Assembly: GCF_900106795.1 (NCBI RefSeq)
Contig: NZ_FNNS01000004.1
Location: 1 to 64,000, forward strand
From: Aequorivita viscosa
GTDB taxonomy: Bacteria > Bacteroidota > Bacteroidia > Flavobacteriales > Flavobacteriaceae
Direction of reading: 5' to 3'
Length of the DNA stretch: 64,000 nucleotides
The first letter of the stretch is position 1; every line of letters starts with the position of its first letter. The notes beneath the pieces are model-generated. The model searched no databases and was not told the origin of the DNA. It was given only the letters and a program-made list of their open reading frames with translations. Below, piece by piece: positions 6,839 to 17,233 of this stretch. The translations under genes and the position numbers were made by a program.

Positions 6839-9691
6839 CTAAAGTAATTCTTTTTTAAGGAATCGGGCGGTGTGGCTCTTTTTATGTGTTGCAATTTCCT
6901 GCGGGGTACCAACGGCCATAACTTTTCCGCCTTTTCGTCCTCCTTCGGGGCCAATGTCTATAATATGATCCATTGTTTTAATTACGTCCATATTGTGTTC
7001 AATAATTAGTACAGTATTGCCTTTATCTGCCAATTTGTTTAGTACTATTAATAACACTCGAATATCTTCAAAATGAAGTCCAGTTGTTGGTTCATCTAAA
7101 ATGTAAAATGTTTTTCCTGTGTCTCTTTTTGACAATTCGCTAGCTAGCTTTACTCGTTGCGCTTCTCCTCCCGAAAGGGTTGTAGACTGCTGTCCAAGCG
7201 TGATGTATCCAAGACCAACCTCTTTTATCGTTTTGATTTTTCGATATATTTTCGGAATGTTTTCAAAGAAATCGGATGCTTCGTTGATGGTCATTTTAAG
7301 CACATCGTGAATAGATTTTCCTTTAAATCTTATTTCCAAGGTTTCACGGTTAAAGCGTTTTCCTTGACAGGTTTCGCATTCAACGTAAACATCGGGTAAA
7401 AAGTTCATTTCTATAACTCTAAGGCCAGCTCCTTTGCAGGTTTCACATCTTCCGCCCGAGACATTAAAACTAAAACGTCCTGGTTTATACCCACGAATCA
7501 ATGCTTCTGGTGTTTTTGCAAACAGATTCCTGATTTCAGAAAAAACACCCGTATAAGTGGCTGGATTACTACGTGGGGTACGACCAATAGGCGATTGATC
7601 GATGCTTATAACTTTATCAATATGTTCAAGACCTTCAATCTTTTTAAAAGGCATTGGTTTTTTTACTCCGTTGAAGAAATGTGCATTTAAAATAGGATAC
7701 AAGGTTTCATTGATGAGCGTAGATTTTCCACTGCCCGACACTCCCGTAACGCCTATCATTTTCCCTAATGGGAAATCGACTGAGATGTTTTTTAAATTGT
7801 TTCCAGTTGCGCCTTTAATGGTTAACACTTTGCCATTTCCTTCTCTATGCTTTTCGGGAATTTCAATTTGCTTCCTTCCGTTCAAATAATCTGAAGTTAA
7901 CGTATCGTGGTTTTTAATTTCCGCTGGGCTGCCTTCCGAAACTATTTCGCCCCCGTGCCTTCCTGCTGCTGGACCAATATCTATTACGTAATCCGCACTT
8001 TCAATCATATCCTTATCGTGTTCCACTACTAGTACGGAGTTTCCTATGTCTCTTAAACTTTGAAGGGAATGAATCAAGCGTTCGTTGTCACGTTGATGCA
8101 GCCCAATACTAGGTTCGTCTAGAATATAAAGTACGCCAACCAATTGTGAACCTATCTGAGTTGCCAGACGGATTCGTTGCGCTTCACCTCCCGATAAGGA
8201 TTTAGAACCTCGGTCTAAGGCTAAATAGGTAAGACCAACATCTACTAAAAATTGAAGTCTCGTTTTAACTTCTTTTATAATTTCAGAAGCTATTTTTACT
8301 TGGGTTTCGGAGATGTTTTTCTCAAGATTCTTAAACCAAGCTGCCAATTCCACCACATCCATATTGGCTAACTCGGCAATGTTTTTATCATTGACTTTAA
8401 AGTAAAGTGATTCTTTTCTCAAGCGAGTGCCGCCACATTCTGGGCAAGCAATCTTATCCATATACTCCTTGGCCCACCGTTGTAAAGATTTCGATTCATT
8501 TGCCTCAAAAGTGTTTTGTATAAACGTGGCAACGCCTTCAAAATCTATTTTATAATTTCTTGTGATTCCTAAGGTTTTGGAAGAGATATTGACTTGTTCA
8601 TTTCCTCCGAAAAAAATCACTTCTTTAGCTTCTTTTGGAATACTCTCAAAAGTATCGGTTAATTTAAAACCATACCGCTCGGCAATAAGTTCTAATTGTT
8701 TAAAAATCCAATTATTTTTTTGTGGTCCGTGGGGAGCTAATGCACCTTTTTTGATTGAAAGTTTTGGGTCTGGAACCAATTTTTGAAGATTGACTTCGTA
8801 TAATTTCCCTAAACCCTTACATCGTGGGCACATGCCTTTAGGCGAATTAAAAGAAAAGTTGTTTGGCTCTGGATTGGGATAGGAAATCCCGGAGCTTGGA
8901 CACATCAACGATCGACTAAAATAACGAGCTTCACCGCTGTCGTTGTCTAAAACTTGCAATACATCGTCTCCGTGGTACATTGCGGTGTTGATGGATTCAG
9001 AAAGGCGTTTGTCTAAATTTTCTTTCGAATCATCGTTGGCCGAGTTGGAAGGAATCTTAAGTCTGTCGATTACGATTTCAATATCGTGATTTTTGTAACG
9101 GTCCACTTTCATACCGCTAACAATCTCGCGCACAACACCATCTACCCGTACCTTTACAAAACCTTGTTTGGCAATTTGCTCAAAAAGTTCGCGATAATGC
9201 CCTTTTCGGGAACGGACTACTGGCGCCAAGATGCTTACTTTTTTATCGGCGAAGTTTTCTAGGATTAAATTTTTAATCTGTTCGTCGCTATAACTAACCA
9301 TTTTTTGGCCTGTGTTATAGCTGTAAGCATCACTTGCTCGGGCAAATAAAAGACGTAGAAAATCGTAAATTTCAGTAATAGTTCCAACGGTTGAACGTGG
9401 ACTTTTACTTGTTGTTTTTTGTTCGATGGCGATTACAGGCGAAAGTCCTTCAATTTTATCCACATCGGGACGCTCTAAGCTGCCTAGGAATTGGCGCGCA
9501 TAGGCCGAAAAAGTTTCGATATAGCGTCGCTGTCCTTCGGCATAAATAGTGTCGAATGCCAAAGAGGATTTCCCACTGCCCGAAAGGCCTGTTATTACTA
9601 CCATTTTGTCTCTGGGAATGCGGACATCTATATTCTTTAAATTATGAACACGCGCACCCAATACCTCAATAAAATCCTCGTTTTTTGACAT
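6839..9691 (-). CDS. uvrA: Excinuclease ABC subunit UvrA
   Basis: 950 residues, normal for UvrA. Two ABC ATPase modules are visible: Walker [13 protein letters not shown] near residue 40 with signature [12 protein letters not shown] and [12 protein letters not shown], and Walker [11 protein letters not shown] near 650 with signature [12 protein letters not shown] and [12 protein letters not shown]. Zinc-finger CXXC pairs are present ([32 protein letters not shown]). UvrA dimers scan DNA for lesions and load UvrB in nucleotide excision repair. The ATG at 9691 is preferred over an in-frame TTG three codons upstream. uvrB and uvrC are not in this window. Confidence 0.97.
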   Translation of the reverse strand: MSKNEDFIEVLGARVHNLKNIDVRIPRDKMVVITGLSGSGKSSLAFDTIYAEGQRRYIETFSAYARQFLGSLERPDVDKIEGLSPVIAIEQKTTSKSPRSTVGTITEIYDFLRLLFARASDAYSYNTGQKMVSYSDEQIKNLILENFADKKVSILAPVVRSRKGHYRELFEQIAKQGFVKVRVDGVVREIVSGMKVDRYKNHDIEIVIDRLKIPSNSANDDSKENLDKRLSESINTAMYHGDDVLQVLDNDSGEARYFSRSLMCPSSGISYPNPEPNNFSFNSPKGMCPRCKGLGKLYEVNLQKLVPDPKLSIKKGALAPHGPQKNNWIFKQLELIAERYGFKLTDTFESIPKEAKEVIFFGGNEQVNISSKTLGITRNYKIDFEGVATFIQNTFEANESKSLQRWAKEYMDKIACPECGGTRLRKESLYFKVNDKNIAELANMDVVELAAWFKNLEKNISETQVKIASEIIKEVKTRLQFLVDVGLTYLALDRGSKSLSGGEAQRIRLATQIGSQLVGVLYILDEPSIGLHQRDNERLIHSLQSLRDIGNSVLVVEHDKDMIESADYVIDIGPAAGRHGGEIVSEGSPAEIKNHDTLTSDYLNGRKQIEIPEKHREGNGKVLTIKGATGNNLKNISVDFPLGKMIGVTGVSGSGKSTLINETLYPILNAHFFNGVKKPMPFKKIEGLEHIDKVISIDQSPIGRTPRSNPATYTGVFSEIRNLFAKTPEALIRGYKPGRFSFNVSGGRCETCKGAGLRVIEMNFLPDVYVECETCQGKRFNRETLEIRFKGKSIHDVLKMTINEASDFFENIPKIYRKIKTIKEVGLGYITLGQQSTTLSGGEAQRVKLASELSKRDTGKTFYILDEPTTGLHFEDIRVLLIVLNKLADKGNTVLIIEHNMDVIKTMDHIIDIGPEGGRKGGKVMAVGTPQEIATHKKSHTARFLKKELL

Positions 9692-10133
9692 AGTTTGCAA
9701 AGGTACTTAATTGAACCGAAATTAAGCAGCCCAAGTAGTTTATGGATTGTTAATATTTAGCTCCCTTTCGCCTAGAAATTACCTGTGTACAGCCTTTTAA
9801 ACCGTTTTCAGTAATGGTTGAGGTTTGGACACTTTATCTTATTCCGACTAGTAATTGAAGGATTATTTAAAAGTCCTTAAGTTGTACTAATGACGTTATT
9901 AAACTTAGGACGAAAGGACAAAAGGCGTAAGGCTATTTCAGATGACAACAACGTCCCGTCTTACTTGGTGTTAACAAAGCATTAGGCAGAAGATCTTAAG
10001 TTAAAGCCCATTTATCTTTGGTGCTTTTCACGATTCCACGAGCTAAAGCTACGGGGTTATTAGATTTAATTAACAAAAAACCAACAATAGCCTAAAATCA
10101 TAAGAATTCATTGGGTTTTCAAGAGCTATGGGG
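9692..10133. other. Intergenic region without genes, holding a partial GCTAAAGC repeat
   Basis: No convincing gene is seen between the uvrA start and the ggt stop (9692-10413). Positions 10036-10061 read CCACGAGCTAAAGC then TACGGGGTTATT, a partial copy of the palindromic repeat described at 10134-10286. Confidence 0.5.
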
Positions 10134-10286
10134 GGCTAAAGCCAGAATCGTGCATCGTTTGATTATCCACGGGCTGAACCTACCCGTTCCGTCAGGTGGG
10201 GCACCGTGGTTATTCTATGTAGCCTATTTCAATAACCCCGTGCTTTAGCTCGGGGAAGCAGGCAAGTGTGGCAGTTGGCTTTAGCC
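10134..10286 (+). repeat. REP-like palindromic repeat built on GGCTAAAGCC
   Basis: The outer ends are GGCTAAAGCC (10134) and GGCTTTAGCC (10277). Inside are CCACGGGCT paired with CACCGTGG, and an AACCCCGTGCTTTAGCTCGGGG hairpin. The reverse complement of 57552-57668 shows the same order of blocks (GCCAGA, ATCGTTT, CCACGGGCT, CCGTGGTTATTC, CAATAACCCC, GCTTTAGCTCGGGG). This copy holds about 25 extra bases in the first hairpin loop. Such units in Bacteroidota are commonly mobilised by REP-associated Y1 transposases. No such transposase lies in the window. Confidence 0.75.
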
Positions 10287-10413
10287 AAACCTTCTTTCTT
10301 ATTACAATTTGAGCTAAGCCCAATAATCATAGGCTATTCTTGCATTACTCGGATTTAGTGCTGTTTAAATGTTAGTCAAAATATAAAGTAAGTGTCTCTG
10401 ATTTTTTCTTGAA

Positions 10414-12135
10414 TCAATATCCCACAGCCGTATCGTCACCACGTGAATCTGCCCCACCTTCCAACGTGCCGTTTGGAAGGATGCGAATGGCATCCACTTT
10501 TCCAATTATCGGATCCGATTCTGTGTTTTCGGGATATCCTTTTTTTTCTAAAGAAGTAATTAATTCTCTTGGGAATCTTTCAGACTCATAGCGAAGAACA
10601 TCTGGAAGCCACTGATGATGAAATCGAGCAACATCAACAGCTTGCTGCATATTCATTTCGAATTCATACACGTTTAAAATAGTTTGCGCTACCGAAGTTA
10701 TAATCGTAGAACCTCCAGGAGTTCCTACTACCATCCATAATTTGCCATCCTTTTCAACTATGGTTGGCGTCATAGAGCTTAACATTCGTTTTTGTGGGGC
10801 AATGGCGTTTGCTTTCCCACCAACCAAACCATATACATTGGGTACTCCAGGTTTAGCACTAAAATCGTCCATTTCATTATTTAAAAAGAAGCCAAGATCG
10901 TTGACATACAATTTTGATCCGTATTCTGAATTGAGCGTTGTTGTAGCAGAAACCGCATTTCCGAAGGCGTCCACAATTGAGTAATGTGTGGTCTGTGGAC
11001 TTTCATAACCATTGATAACACCAGGTTTTACAGTTGAAGACGAGGTGGCGGCATCAAATGAAAAACTGCTCATTCTTTCTGATAGATATGCACCTGACAA
11101 TAATGAATCGATTGGAATCGAAACAAAGTCAGGGTCGCCTAAATAAAAACTTCTGTCCGCATAAGCACGACGTTCCGCTTCTGCAAGTACTTGAATATAT
11201 TTCTCGCTGTTATGGCCATATTCTGAAAGCGGATAGGGTTCAACCATTTTCAAAATCTGTGCAAGGCAAATTCCACCACTAGATGGAGGTGGCATAGAAA
11301 TAACCTTCAGGTCTTTATAATTGAATACAATTGGCTCACGCCATTTGGCTTCATAAGCTTCCAAGTCTTCCAACGTAAAAATTCCTCCTTTCAGTTTTAT
11401 AAACTCAACCAGTTTTTCGCCTGTTTCACCACCGTAAAACTCAAATCGTCCGTTTTGTACTATGAGTTCAAGTGTTTTTGCTAAAGCTATATTTTTCAGT
11501 GTGTCGCCAGCTTTATAGGTTTCGGTATAAATGGAATTTCCTTTATTTACTTCTATAAATTGAGGTCTGAATTTTTCAAATCGTTGTGCTTGTTGTTCAG
11601 TTATAATATATCCGTTTTTTGCAAGTTCGATTACTGGTTTTAAAATTATTTCCATAGGGAGACTTCCAAACTTTTCGTGAACGGCAAATATTCCAGCTAT
11701 AGTTCCCGGAACACCAACCGCCAATGCACCAGATTTGCTTTTTTCGGAAAGATAATTTCCATTTTCATCTAAGAACATTTTTTCAGTGGCTGCTAGTGGT
11801 GCTTTTTCACGATAGTCTAAAGCTCCAATTTCCCCAAATTGAGTTCGGTACACCATAAATCCGCCGCCGCCAAGATTTCCAGCATACGGAAAACTAACCG
11901 CTAGTGCCATTTCTGTGGCAATCATCGCATCAAAAGCATTCCCGCCCATTTTCAGGATTTCAGTCCCAATTCTTGAAGCTTCGGCACGTGCAGAAACGAC
12001 CATGGCACTGTCGGCAATTGGTGCGATTATTTCTTTTTCGGTAATTTCAGGAGTTGGAGTTGAAGCTGTCTGTACGCGGTTTTCATTACACGATACAAAC
12101 AGAACAAACGCAATTAGTAGGGGGATGAGTTTCAT
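10414..12135 (-). CDS. ggt: Gamma-glutamyltransferase, lipoprotein form
   Basis: 573 residues with a lipoprotein signal ending in LFVSC (Cys16), so probably anchored in the cell envelope. The family motif PQTTHYSIVD contains the nucleophilic Thr (about residue 382), which becomes the N-terminus of the small subunit after autocleavage. The glycine loop NLGGGGFMVY, the MPPPSSGGI segment and SSMTPTIV followed by GTPGGSTI are also present. The enzyme transfers or hydrolyses gamma-glutamyl groups, mainly of glutathione. This organism makes bacillithiol (bshC in this window), so the usual substrate may be scavenged glutathione or other gamma-glutamyl compounds (inference). The start overlaps the upstream AcpH-like gene by four bases. 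Confidence 0.93.
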   Translation of the reverse strand: MKLIPLLIAFVLFVSCNENRVQTASTPTPEITEKEIIAPIADSAMVVSARAEASRIGTEILKMGGNAFDAMIATEMALAVSFPYAGNLGGGGFMVYRTQFGEIGALDYREKAPLAATEKMFLDENGNYLSEKSKSGALAVGVPGTIAGIFAVHEKFGSLPMEIILKPVIELAKNGYIITEQQAQRFEKFRPQFIEVNKGNSIYTETYKAGDTLKNIALAKTLELIVQNGRFEFYGGETGEKLVEFIKLKGGIFTLEDLEAYEAKWREPIVFNYKDLKVISMPPPSSGGICLAQILKMVEPYPLSEYGHNSEKYIQVLAEAERRAYADRSFYLGDPDFVSIPIDSLLSGAYLSERMSSFSFDAATSSSTVKPGVINGYESPQTTHYSIVDAFGNAVSATTTLNSEYGSKLYVNDLGFFLNNEMDDFSAKPGVPNVYGLVGGKANAIAPQKRMLSSMTPTIVEKDGKLWMVVGTPGGSTIITSVAQTILNVYEFEMNMQQAVDVARFHHQWLPDVLRYESERFPRELITSLEKKGYPENTESDPIIGKVDAIRILPNGTLEGGADSRGDDTAVGY

Positions 12136-12716
12136 AGTTGATTTAATTTCTGTTTAGAGAATTCTCTTAATTCCTCAAAAAAAGAAGTGAATTCAGATTC
12201 AAATTCATCGTAATATTCAATGAGCTCTGTCACAGCTTGGTCCATCTTGACCACACCTTTTATACGAACATTCATTTGGATTAATATTTTACCGATACCT
12301 TCAATGGTGGCATAGCTCAGCAACCAATTGTCGGCAATCATATACGGCATCATACGCTGAATTCGCGGTGGAAGGGTTGTGAAGTTTTTTCGGAGTAATT
12401 CATAAAAATCGTCAACAAATTTATCTAACGGTTTAGCGTGATATTTACTCCAATTTTTTGCTAAAAAATGATCGTAAAGTATATCGACAATCACTCCGCT
12501 ATAATGCCCATAGTTTTTGTGAAGCTTTGCGGTGCTTTTCTGAACGGTTGGGTGAGAATCAGTAAAAGTGTCGATACCACGGTGTAAAATAATGCCTTTG
12601 GCAATACCCGCGGGATATTTAAGGTAACGTTTTCCTTTGATGCCATCGGCAATAAAATTACCAATTATTACATCTTTGTCATCGCCAGAAAGGTAGATAT
12701 GGGCTAAAAAATTCAT
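12132..12716 (-). CDS. Acyl carrier protein phosphodiesterase family (DUF479/AcpH-like)
   Basis: 194 residues with family motifs MNFLAHIYLSGDD, GNFIADGIKG, GIILHRGIDTFTDSHP and DILYDHFLA. The His and Asp residues of these motifs form the metal site in this HD-like family. AcpH removes 4'-phosphopantetheine from holo-ACP. Many Bacteroidota homologues carry this name without direct proof. It overlaps ggt (ATGA) and is co-transcribed with it, while the divergent acyltransferase gene begins 40 bases away, so the short gap must hold both promoters. Confidence 0.85.
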   Translation of the reverse strand: MNFLAHIYLSGDDKDVIIGNFIADGIKGKRYLKYPAGIAKGIILHRGIDTFTDSHPTVQKSTAKLHKNYGHYSGVIVDILYDHFLAKNWSKYHAKPLDKFVDDFYELLRKNFTTLPPRIQRMMPYMIADNWLLSYATIEGIGKILIQMNVRIKGVVKMDQAVTELIEYYDEFESEFTSFFEELREFSKQKLNQL

Positions 12717-12756
12717 TCAATAAATATATGTATTTTTGAACTCCTAAAACTGAAAT

Positions 12757-13827
12757 TTGAAGAGGTTACCGAATTTAGATCCATTACGGTTTTTTCTGGC
12801 TTCTATAGTCTTACTTTTTCACCTACCTCAACTTTCACGCAACCAAGGGCTTCCGTATTTTGATGGGCTTCCTATTTACCATCGTGGCGTAGAAGCGGTG
12901 TATGTGTTTTTTGCGTTGAGTGGGTTTCTTATTATTCGACTTATTTACCGAGCAAAAATTAGGGGCGCTTTCTCAATTAAAGACTTTTATATTCGGAGGA
13001 TTCTGCGAATTTTCCCGCTCTATTATCTCGTTTTGGGATTTGGATTGCTGTTTTATAATGTTATCCTACCATTCTTGAATATTCCATTCGAAATAAATTA
13101 TACTTGGAAAGAAGCCTTGTTTTATAATTTGTTTTTTCTTCCCAATGTATTCGCAAAGGTCTATGAGCCAGGAGGAATAATCGAGATTCTGTGGTCTATT
13201 GGAATAGAGGAACAGTTCTATCTCCTGATTGCTCCTTTGTTGTTTTTCGTGAATGTAAAATGGGTTTTAAAGGTTTTAGGACTCCTACTAATCACTTATT
13301 TTATCATATTTTGGACGGATGCTTTTCCAGTACTACGGAAGTTTAATTTTGTGTTTTTCTATCTTTTTTCGGGAGGGGTTATTGCAATTCTTGAAGAGGA
13401 GAAAAAGCTGGAATTCGTTAAACGAACCACAATTTTCCCTGCAATAGTTTGTATTACCACTTTACTATACTTTATAACCGATTGGTTTATCTTTGAACCC
13501 TTGTGGCTCCGAGGTTTGTTCACGTGCTTTTTGTTTGGGTTTTTTATACATTCCTTAGCTTTCAATAACCGAGGTGTAATACTGAATAGTAGGCTTTTGG
13601 ATTACTTAGGAAGTATTTCGTATGGAATTTATATGTTTCACGCAATTGTTTTAAATGCAGTTGTCTTTTTGTTCTTAAAATTGGAAATATTTAGAAACCT
13701 TACTGATATTTCAACAATAATTTTAATGCACCTTCTTATATTCGCAGGAACACTTTTGATTGCTCATTTATCATACACATATTTTGAGCTTTACTTTTTA
13801 AAATTAAAAAACAGATTTAGAAAATGA
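12757..13827 (+). CDS. Acyltransferase 3 family membrane protein
   Basis: 356 residues, with about ten transmembrane segments throughout. The Acyltransferase_3 signature is at the N-terminus (DPLRFFLASIVLLFHLP, with the catalytic His), followed by RRILRIFPLYYL and GIEEQFYLLIAPLLFF. Such enzymes O-acylate surface sugars or peptidoglycan using cytoplasmic acyl donors. The start is TTG at 12757, because the conserved motif begins within ten residues and no ATG fits. A TATTTTTG box at 12731-12738 could be the -7 element. The gene overlaps glmM by four bases (ATGA), tying surface acylation to amino-sugar supply. Confidence 0.9.
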   Translation: MKRLPNLDPLRFFLASIVLLFHLPQLSRNQGLPYFDGLPIYHRGVEAVYVFFALSGFLIIRLIYRAKIRGAFSIKDFYIRRILRIFPLYYLVLGFGLLFYNVILPFLNIPFEINYTWKEALFYNLFFLPNVFAKVYEPGGIIEILWSIGIEEQFYLLIAPLLFFVNVKWVLKVLGLLLITYFIIFWTDAFPVLRKFNFVFFYLFSGGVIAILEEEKKLEFVKRTTIFPAIVCITTLLYFITDWFIFEPLWLRGLFTCFLFGFFIHSLAFNNRGVILNSRLLDYLGSISYGIYMFHAIVLNAVVFLFLKLEIFRNLTDISTIILMHLLIFAGTLLIAHLSYTYFELYFLKLKNRFRK

Positions 13828-15212
13828 CATTAATAAAATCAATATCCGGTATCCGAGGCACAATTGGCGGGATACAAGGTGAAAACTTAACTCCAATCGA
13901 TGCTGTAAAATACGCAGCAGCCTACGGAAGTTGGGTAAAACAACAACGAAACAAAGAGAGCTACCGAGTAGTTGTAGGCCGTGATGCACGTATTTCGGGC
14001 GAAATGGTGCAACAATTGGTAATGAACACCCTCGTTGGGATGGGTATAACCGTAATCGACCTTGGACTTTCCACAACTCCAACCGTAGAAGTAGCAGTGG
14101 CAATGGAACACGCGGATGGCGGAATTATCCTAACTGCTAGCCATAACCCAAAACAATGGAATGCATTAAAACTATTAAATAGTAAAGGTGAATTTTTGAA
14201 TGCAGCCGAAGGACAAAAAATCCTAGATATTGCCGAAGGAGCAGATATTGAGTTTGCCGAAGTTGATGATTTGGGAGAAATTCACAGAAACGACGCTTAC
14301 ATAGATATCCACATCGACGAAATATTGGACTTGCCTTTGGTGAATGCCGACGTAATTAAAAAAGCTAAGTTTAAAGTGGTTGTAGATGCTGTAAATTCAA
14401 CTGGAGGAATTGCAATTCCGTTGTTGTTGGAAGCTTTAGGCGTAGAACCTGTAAAATTGTACTGTACGCCAAACGGCCAATTTCCACACAATCCGGAGCC
14501 TTTAAAAGAACATTTAGGCGATTTGATGAACATGGTGGTCGATGAGAATGCGGACTTCGGAATTGTAGTAGATCCAGATGTAGATCGTTTGGCTTTTGTT
14601 GATGAAAATGGCGAAATGTTTGGCGAAGAATATACACTTGTTGCCGTTGCCGATTATGTGTTACAGAAAACACCAGGAAATACAGTTTCAAACATGTCTT
14701 CATCCCGTGCATTGCGCGACGTTACTGAAAAACACGGGGGTACGTATACCGCTAGTGCAGTAGGTGAGGTGAACGTTGTTGAGAAAATGAAAGAAACCAA
14801 AGCCGTGATTGGAGGTGAAGGAAATGGCGGAATTATCTACCCAGAATTGCACTACGGAAGAGATAGCTTGGTAGGTGTTGCTTTATTTTTAAGCTTTCTA
14901 GCTGAAGAAAAAATTGCTGTGAGTGAACTTCGGAAGAAATATACTGCTTATTTTATGAGCAAAAAGAAAATTGAATTAACGCCACAGCTCGATGTTGATG
15001 CTATTTTGAAAGCAATGGAAGCGAAATACGCTACAGAAGATATTAATACAATTGATGGTGTAAAAATAGACTTTCCTGAAAATTGGGTTCACCTTAGAAA
15101 GTCGAACACAGAACCAATTATCCGAATTTACACCGAAGCAAAATCGCAAGAAGAAGCAGATTCATTAGCCGATAGAATTATAGGTGAAATAAAAGAAATT
15201 GCGGGAATTTAA
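13824..15212 (+). CDS. glmM: Phosphoglucosamine mutase
   Basis: 462 residues of the alpha-D-phosphohexomutase family. Seen in order: the N-terminal SISGIRGTIGG, the phosphoserine loop TASHNPKQWN (about residue 103), the metal loop DPDVDRLAFVD (about 250), the sugar-binding GGEGNGGII and the phosphate-binding RKSNTEPIIRIY near the C-terminus. The TASHNP loop and lone-gene context fit GlmM (glucosamine-6-P to glucosamine-1-P for UDP-GlcNAc) better than a glucose or mannose mutase, though Bacteroidota members can be broader. A strong terminator follows at 15266-15303. Confidence 0.85.
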   Translation: MTLIKSISGIRGTIGGIQGENLTPIDAVKYAAAYGSWVKQQRNKESYRVVVGRDARISGEMVQQLVMNTLVGMGITVIDLGLSTTPTVEVAVAMEHADGGIILTASHNPKQWNALKLLNSKGEFLNAAEGQKILDIAEGADIEFAEVDDLGEIHRNDAYIDIHIDEILDLPLVNADVIKKAKFKVVVDAVNSTGGIAIPLLLEALGVEPVKLYCTPNGQFPHNPEPLKEHLGDLMNMVVDENADFGIVVDPDVDRLAFVDENGEMFGEEYTLVAVADYVLQKTPGNTVSNMSSSRALRDVTEKHGGTYTASAVGEVNVVEKMKETKAVIGGEGNGGIIYPELHYGRDSLVGVALFLSFLAEEKIAVSELRKKYTAYFMSKKKIELTPQLDVDAILKAMEAKYATEDINTIDGVKIDFPENWVHLRKSNTEPIIRIYTEAKSQEEADSLADRIIGEIKEIAGI

Positions 15213-15265
15213 TTGTCACGTTTTTGATGCTTTTTGAAAGCAAAGAGAGATTTTTATAGTTATTT

Positions 15266-15303
15266 AATGCCTAAGTGTTTTTAAAAATACTTAGGCATTT
15301 TAT
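15266..15303 (+). terminator. Rho-independent terminator after glmM
   Basis: AATGCCTAAGT pairs perfectly with ACTTAGGCATT and is followed by TTTTATTTT. An A/T-rich tract also lies on the left, so it can serve the convergent minus-strand gene too. Confidence 0.85.
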
Positions 15304-15358
15304 TTTCTACCTGAAAACCTCCACCGCGCAATAGGCGTTATTAAAACAATTTATTCAA

Positions 15359-16234
15359 TTACACTTTGTCTCGGTGTTTCCAACGCTTATGCGACCATAA
15401 ATAATATTCTGGTTTTTCGTGGATTTGATTTTCGAGTGCATCAAAAAACATTCGGGTTATCTGAAAATCGGGATATTCTTTTGGGTTGTCGGCTAAAGGA
15501 ACAAAAGTAGCGGTATAGTATCCGCGTTTTGCTTTTTCAACTTTAAGATAGAGCACTGCAAAATCAAGTTTTTTAGCCAACTCTTCGGTTCCCGTAAACA
15601 TTGGTACGTCAATTCCTAAAAAAGTGTCGTGATATTTAAAAGCACCCATTTTTGGGGTTTGATCCGAAAGAATGTATGTCAGGGTTTTCTCGCCTTTTCT
15701 CCACTTTCTGTATAATACACTCACTATTTTTTTATTAGTTATAAGTGTTGCCCCAAAATGCTCCCTTGTTTTCTTTACCAGAGCGTTTAATTGTTTGTTT
15801 ACAAGTGTTTTGTAAACTGCATGCCCTTGATGAGGCATTAATTTATTTAAAATACCACTCCATTCCCAGTTGCCATAATGCCCAGTCATTAGCAAGATGC
15901 TTCGGTCATTGGCGTAATAATCGTCAAGAATTTCGGTGTTAGTAAATACAAAGCGCTCGCGGATTTCTTTTTCTGAAATAGTAAAAGCTTTGATGGTTTC
16001 AACAATAATGTCGCATAAGTGTTTAAAAAACAATTTCGATATTAGATTTCGTTCTTCCTGAGTCTTTTCAGGAAACACCAAGGCGAGGTTGTCTTTCACT
16101 ACTTTTTTACGATATCCAATAACGTGATAAATCAGAAAAAAAAGCACAGTAGATTTTACATATAAAATCTGCATTGGCAACTTAGAAAGTAACCACAGAA
16201 TGGGATAAACTAATATATAAAGCAGTTTTTGCAT
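15359..16234 (-). CDS. Lipid A biosynthesis lauroyl/myristoyl-type acyltransferase (LpxL/HtrB family)
   Basis: 291 residues starting MQKLLYILVYPILW. The N-terminal transmembrane helix is typical, and the catalytic H-x4-E motif is seen in TGHYGNWEW (about residue 105). Further family blocks are YKTLVNKQLNALVKKTRE, LSDQTP and the Gly/Thr-rich FTGTEELAKK. The enzyme adds a secondary acyl chain to lipid A at the inner membrane. The frame is open 20 codons upstream to a TTG, but the ATG at 16234 gives the usual LpxL start. A TAGTTTTG box lies just upstream of it. Confidence 0.9.
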   Translation of the reverse strand: MQKLLYILVYPILWLLSKLPMQILYVKSTVLFFLIYHVIGYRKKVVKDNLALVFPEKTQEERNLISKLFFKHLCDIIVETIKAFTISEKEIRERFVFTNTEILDDYYANDRSILLMTGHYGNWEWSGILNKLMPHQGHAVYKTLVNKQLNALVKKTREHFGATLITNKKIVSVLYRKWRKGEKTLTYILSDQTPKMGAFKYHDTFLGIDVPMFTGTEELAKKLDFAVLYLKVEKAKRGYYTATFVPLADNPKEYPDFQITRMFFDALENQIHEKPEYYLWSHKRWKHRDKV

Positions 16235-16408
16235 AAAAATTGATTCGGCAAAACTACTCAAATTTATCTTTTGAAATGAGAAAAGAAAGTTCAAGATGTT
16301 AAATGAAGAAAAAGGAGTATAATTCTCTTATTTTCCAATTTTCAGCATAATTCTTCATTTAAAATGCGATTGAATATGTTGTTGAATTCCGTTTATATAA
16401 TTATTAAC

Positions 16409-16500
16409 GTAATCGCTGCATATTCGCTTCAAGTTCGTTGTTTGTTCGATAATCTAGATATTTTTCAATCAACAAACAAACGAGCGACGAAGCAGCTACG
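16409..16500. repeat. Imperfect inverted repeat in the 16235-16655 gap
   Basis: The left arm contains CGCTGC, ATTCGCTTC and GTTCGTTGTTTGTT. The right arm contains CAACAAACAAACGAGCG and ACGAAGCAGC. Read in reverse, the right arm follows the left with small gaps. The centre (AATCTAGATATTT) is A/T-rich. No gene is seen in the surrounding 420 bases. It could be a diverged mobile-repeat remnant. Confidence 0.45.
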
Positions 16501-16608
16501 ACCTTGATACGAACAAAAGTACTATTAGATTCAAATTAAGTTGTTGTGTTTGGTTCAAAAATCAAATTGTTTCTCTTAAACAACCCGAAATAGATGGATA
16601 AAATGGGT

Positions 16609-16616
16609 TATATTTG
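16609..16616 (+). promoter_or_regulatory. Candidate -7 box for the 16656 gene
   Basis: TATATTTG is an exact match to TAnnTTTG, 39 bases before the ATG. No clear TTTG is seen 17-20 bases upstream. Confidence 0.4.
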
Positions 16617-16655
16617 AGACATGACCTAGGGTTCAAGTTTAATTTTTTTTGATGT

Positions 16656-17072
16656 ATGAACAAAATAGTAATCATAATTGTAGCGGTAGTTTTTCTAATA
16701 GTCATTTACAATTATTACCAAAGTAAACAAGCCAAGAAAAAACTGAGGGAATTAAATGAAAGTAGACCGAAACTTTCCAAAATAAAATATGTAAACCAAC
16801 TAGTGCTAAAAGGGTTTGATAAACATCACGCTGAAGTTGTATACGACACAATAAAAGAATTTATCCGAATGGACGATATTTCACTTTATCCTGAAGATGA
16901 TATTCACGTAGTTTATGGAGTGGAGGAATTGCAGGATATGGAATTGTTGGATCGCGTTTGTGATAAATTGAATTTAAGAAGGGCAAATCAAAAAGATTGT
17001 GATGCATTAAATGAGAATTTGACAATCTTTAATGCGGAATATATTCTGACTTTAACTAGAAATTTGAAGTAA
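16656..17072 (+). CDS. Membrane-anchored conserved protein of unknown function
   Basis: 138 residues. Residues 3-21 form one transmembrane helix (IVIIIVAVVFLIVIYNYY) followed by a basic linker. A soluble acidic domain follows, with the pattern YVNQLVLKGFDKHHAEVVYD, ISLYPEDDIHVVYG and VCDKLNLRRANQKDCD. Similar soluble domains occur as stand-alone hypothetical proteins in flavobacteria. No catalytic motif is visible. The gene is flanked by non-coding DNA on both sides, so it appears to be a single transcription unit. Function unknown. Confidence 0.75.
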   Translation: MNKIVIIIVAVVFLIVIYNYYQSKQAKKKLRELNESRPKLSKIKYVNQLVLKGFDKHHAEVVYDTIKEFIRMDDISLYPEDDIHVVYGVEELQDMELLDRVCDKLNLRRANQKDCDALNENLTIFNAEYILTLTRNLK

Positions 17073-17233
17073 CTATCAAGTGAATTTCAGGAAGATCTAA
17101 ACTTATAGGTTTATAATGAAATAAGAAACTTGTTTTTAACCACCTCACAAAATTCCAAACCAATTACACAAGTTCCATTATTTATAGTTTGTTATATTTA
17201 ACTTCGCGCCTTAGATAATAAACTTCTATTTAT

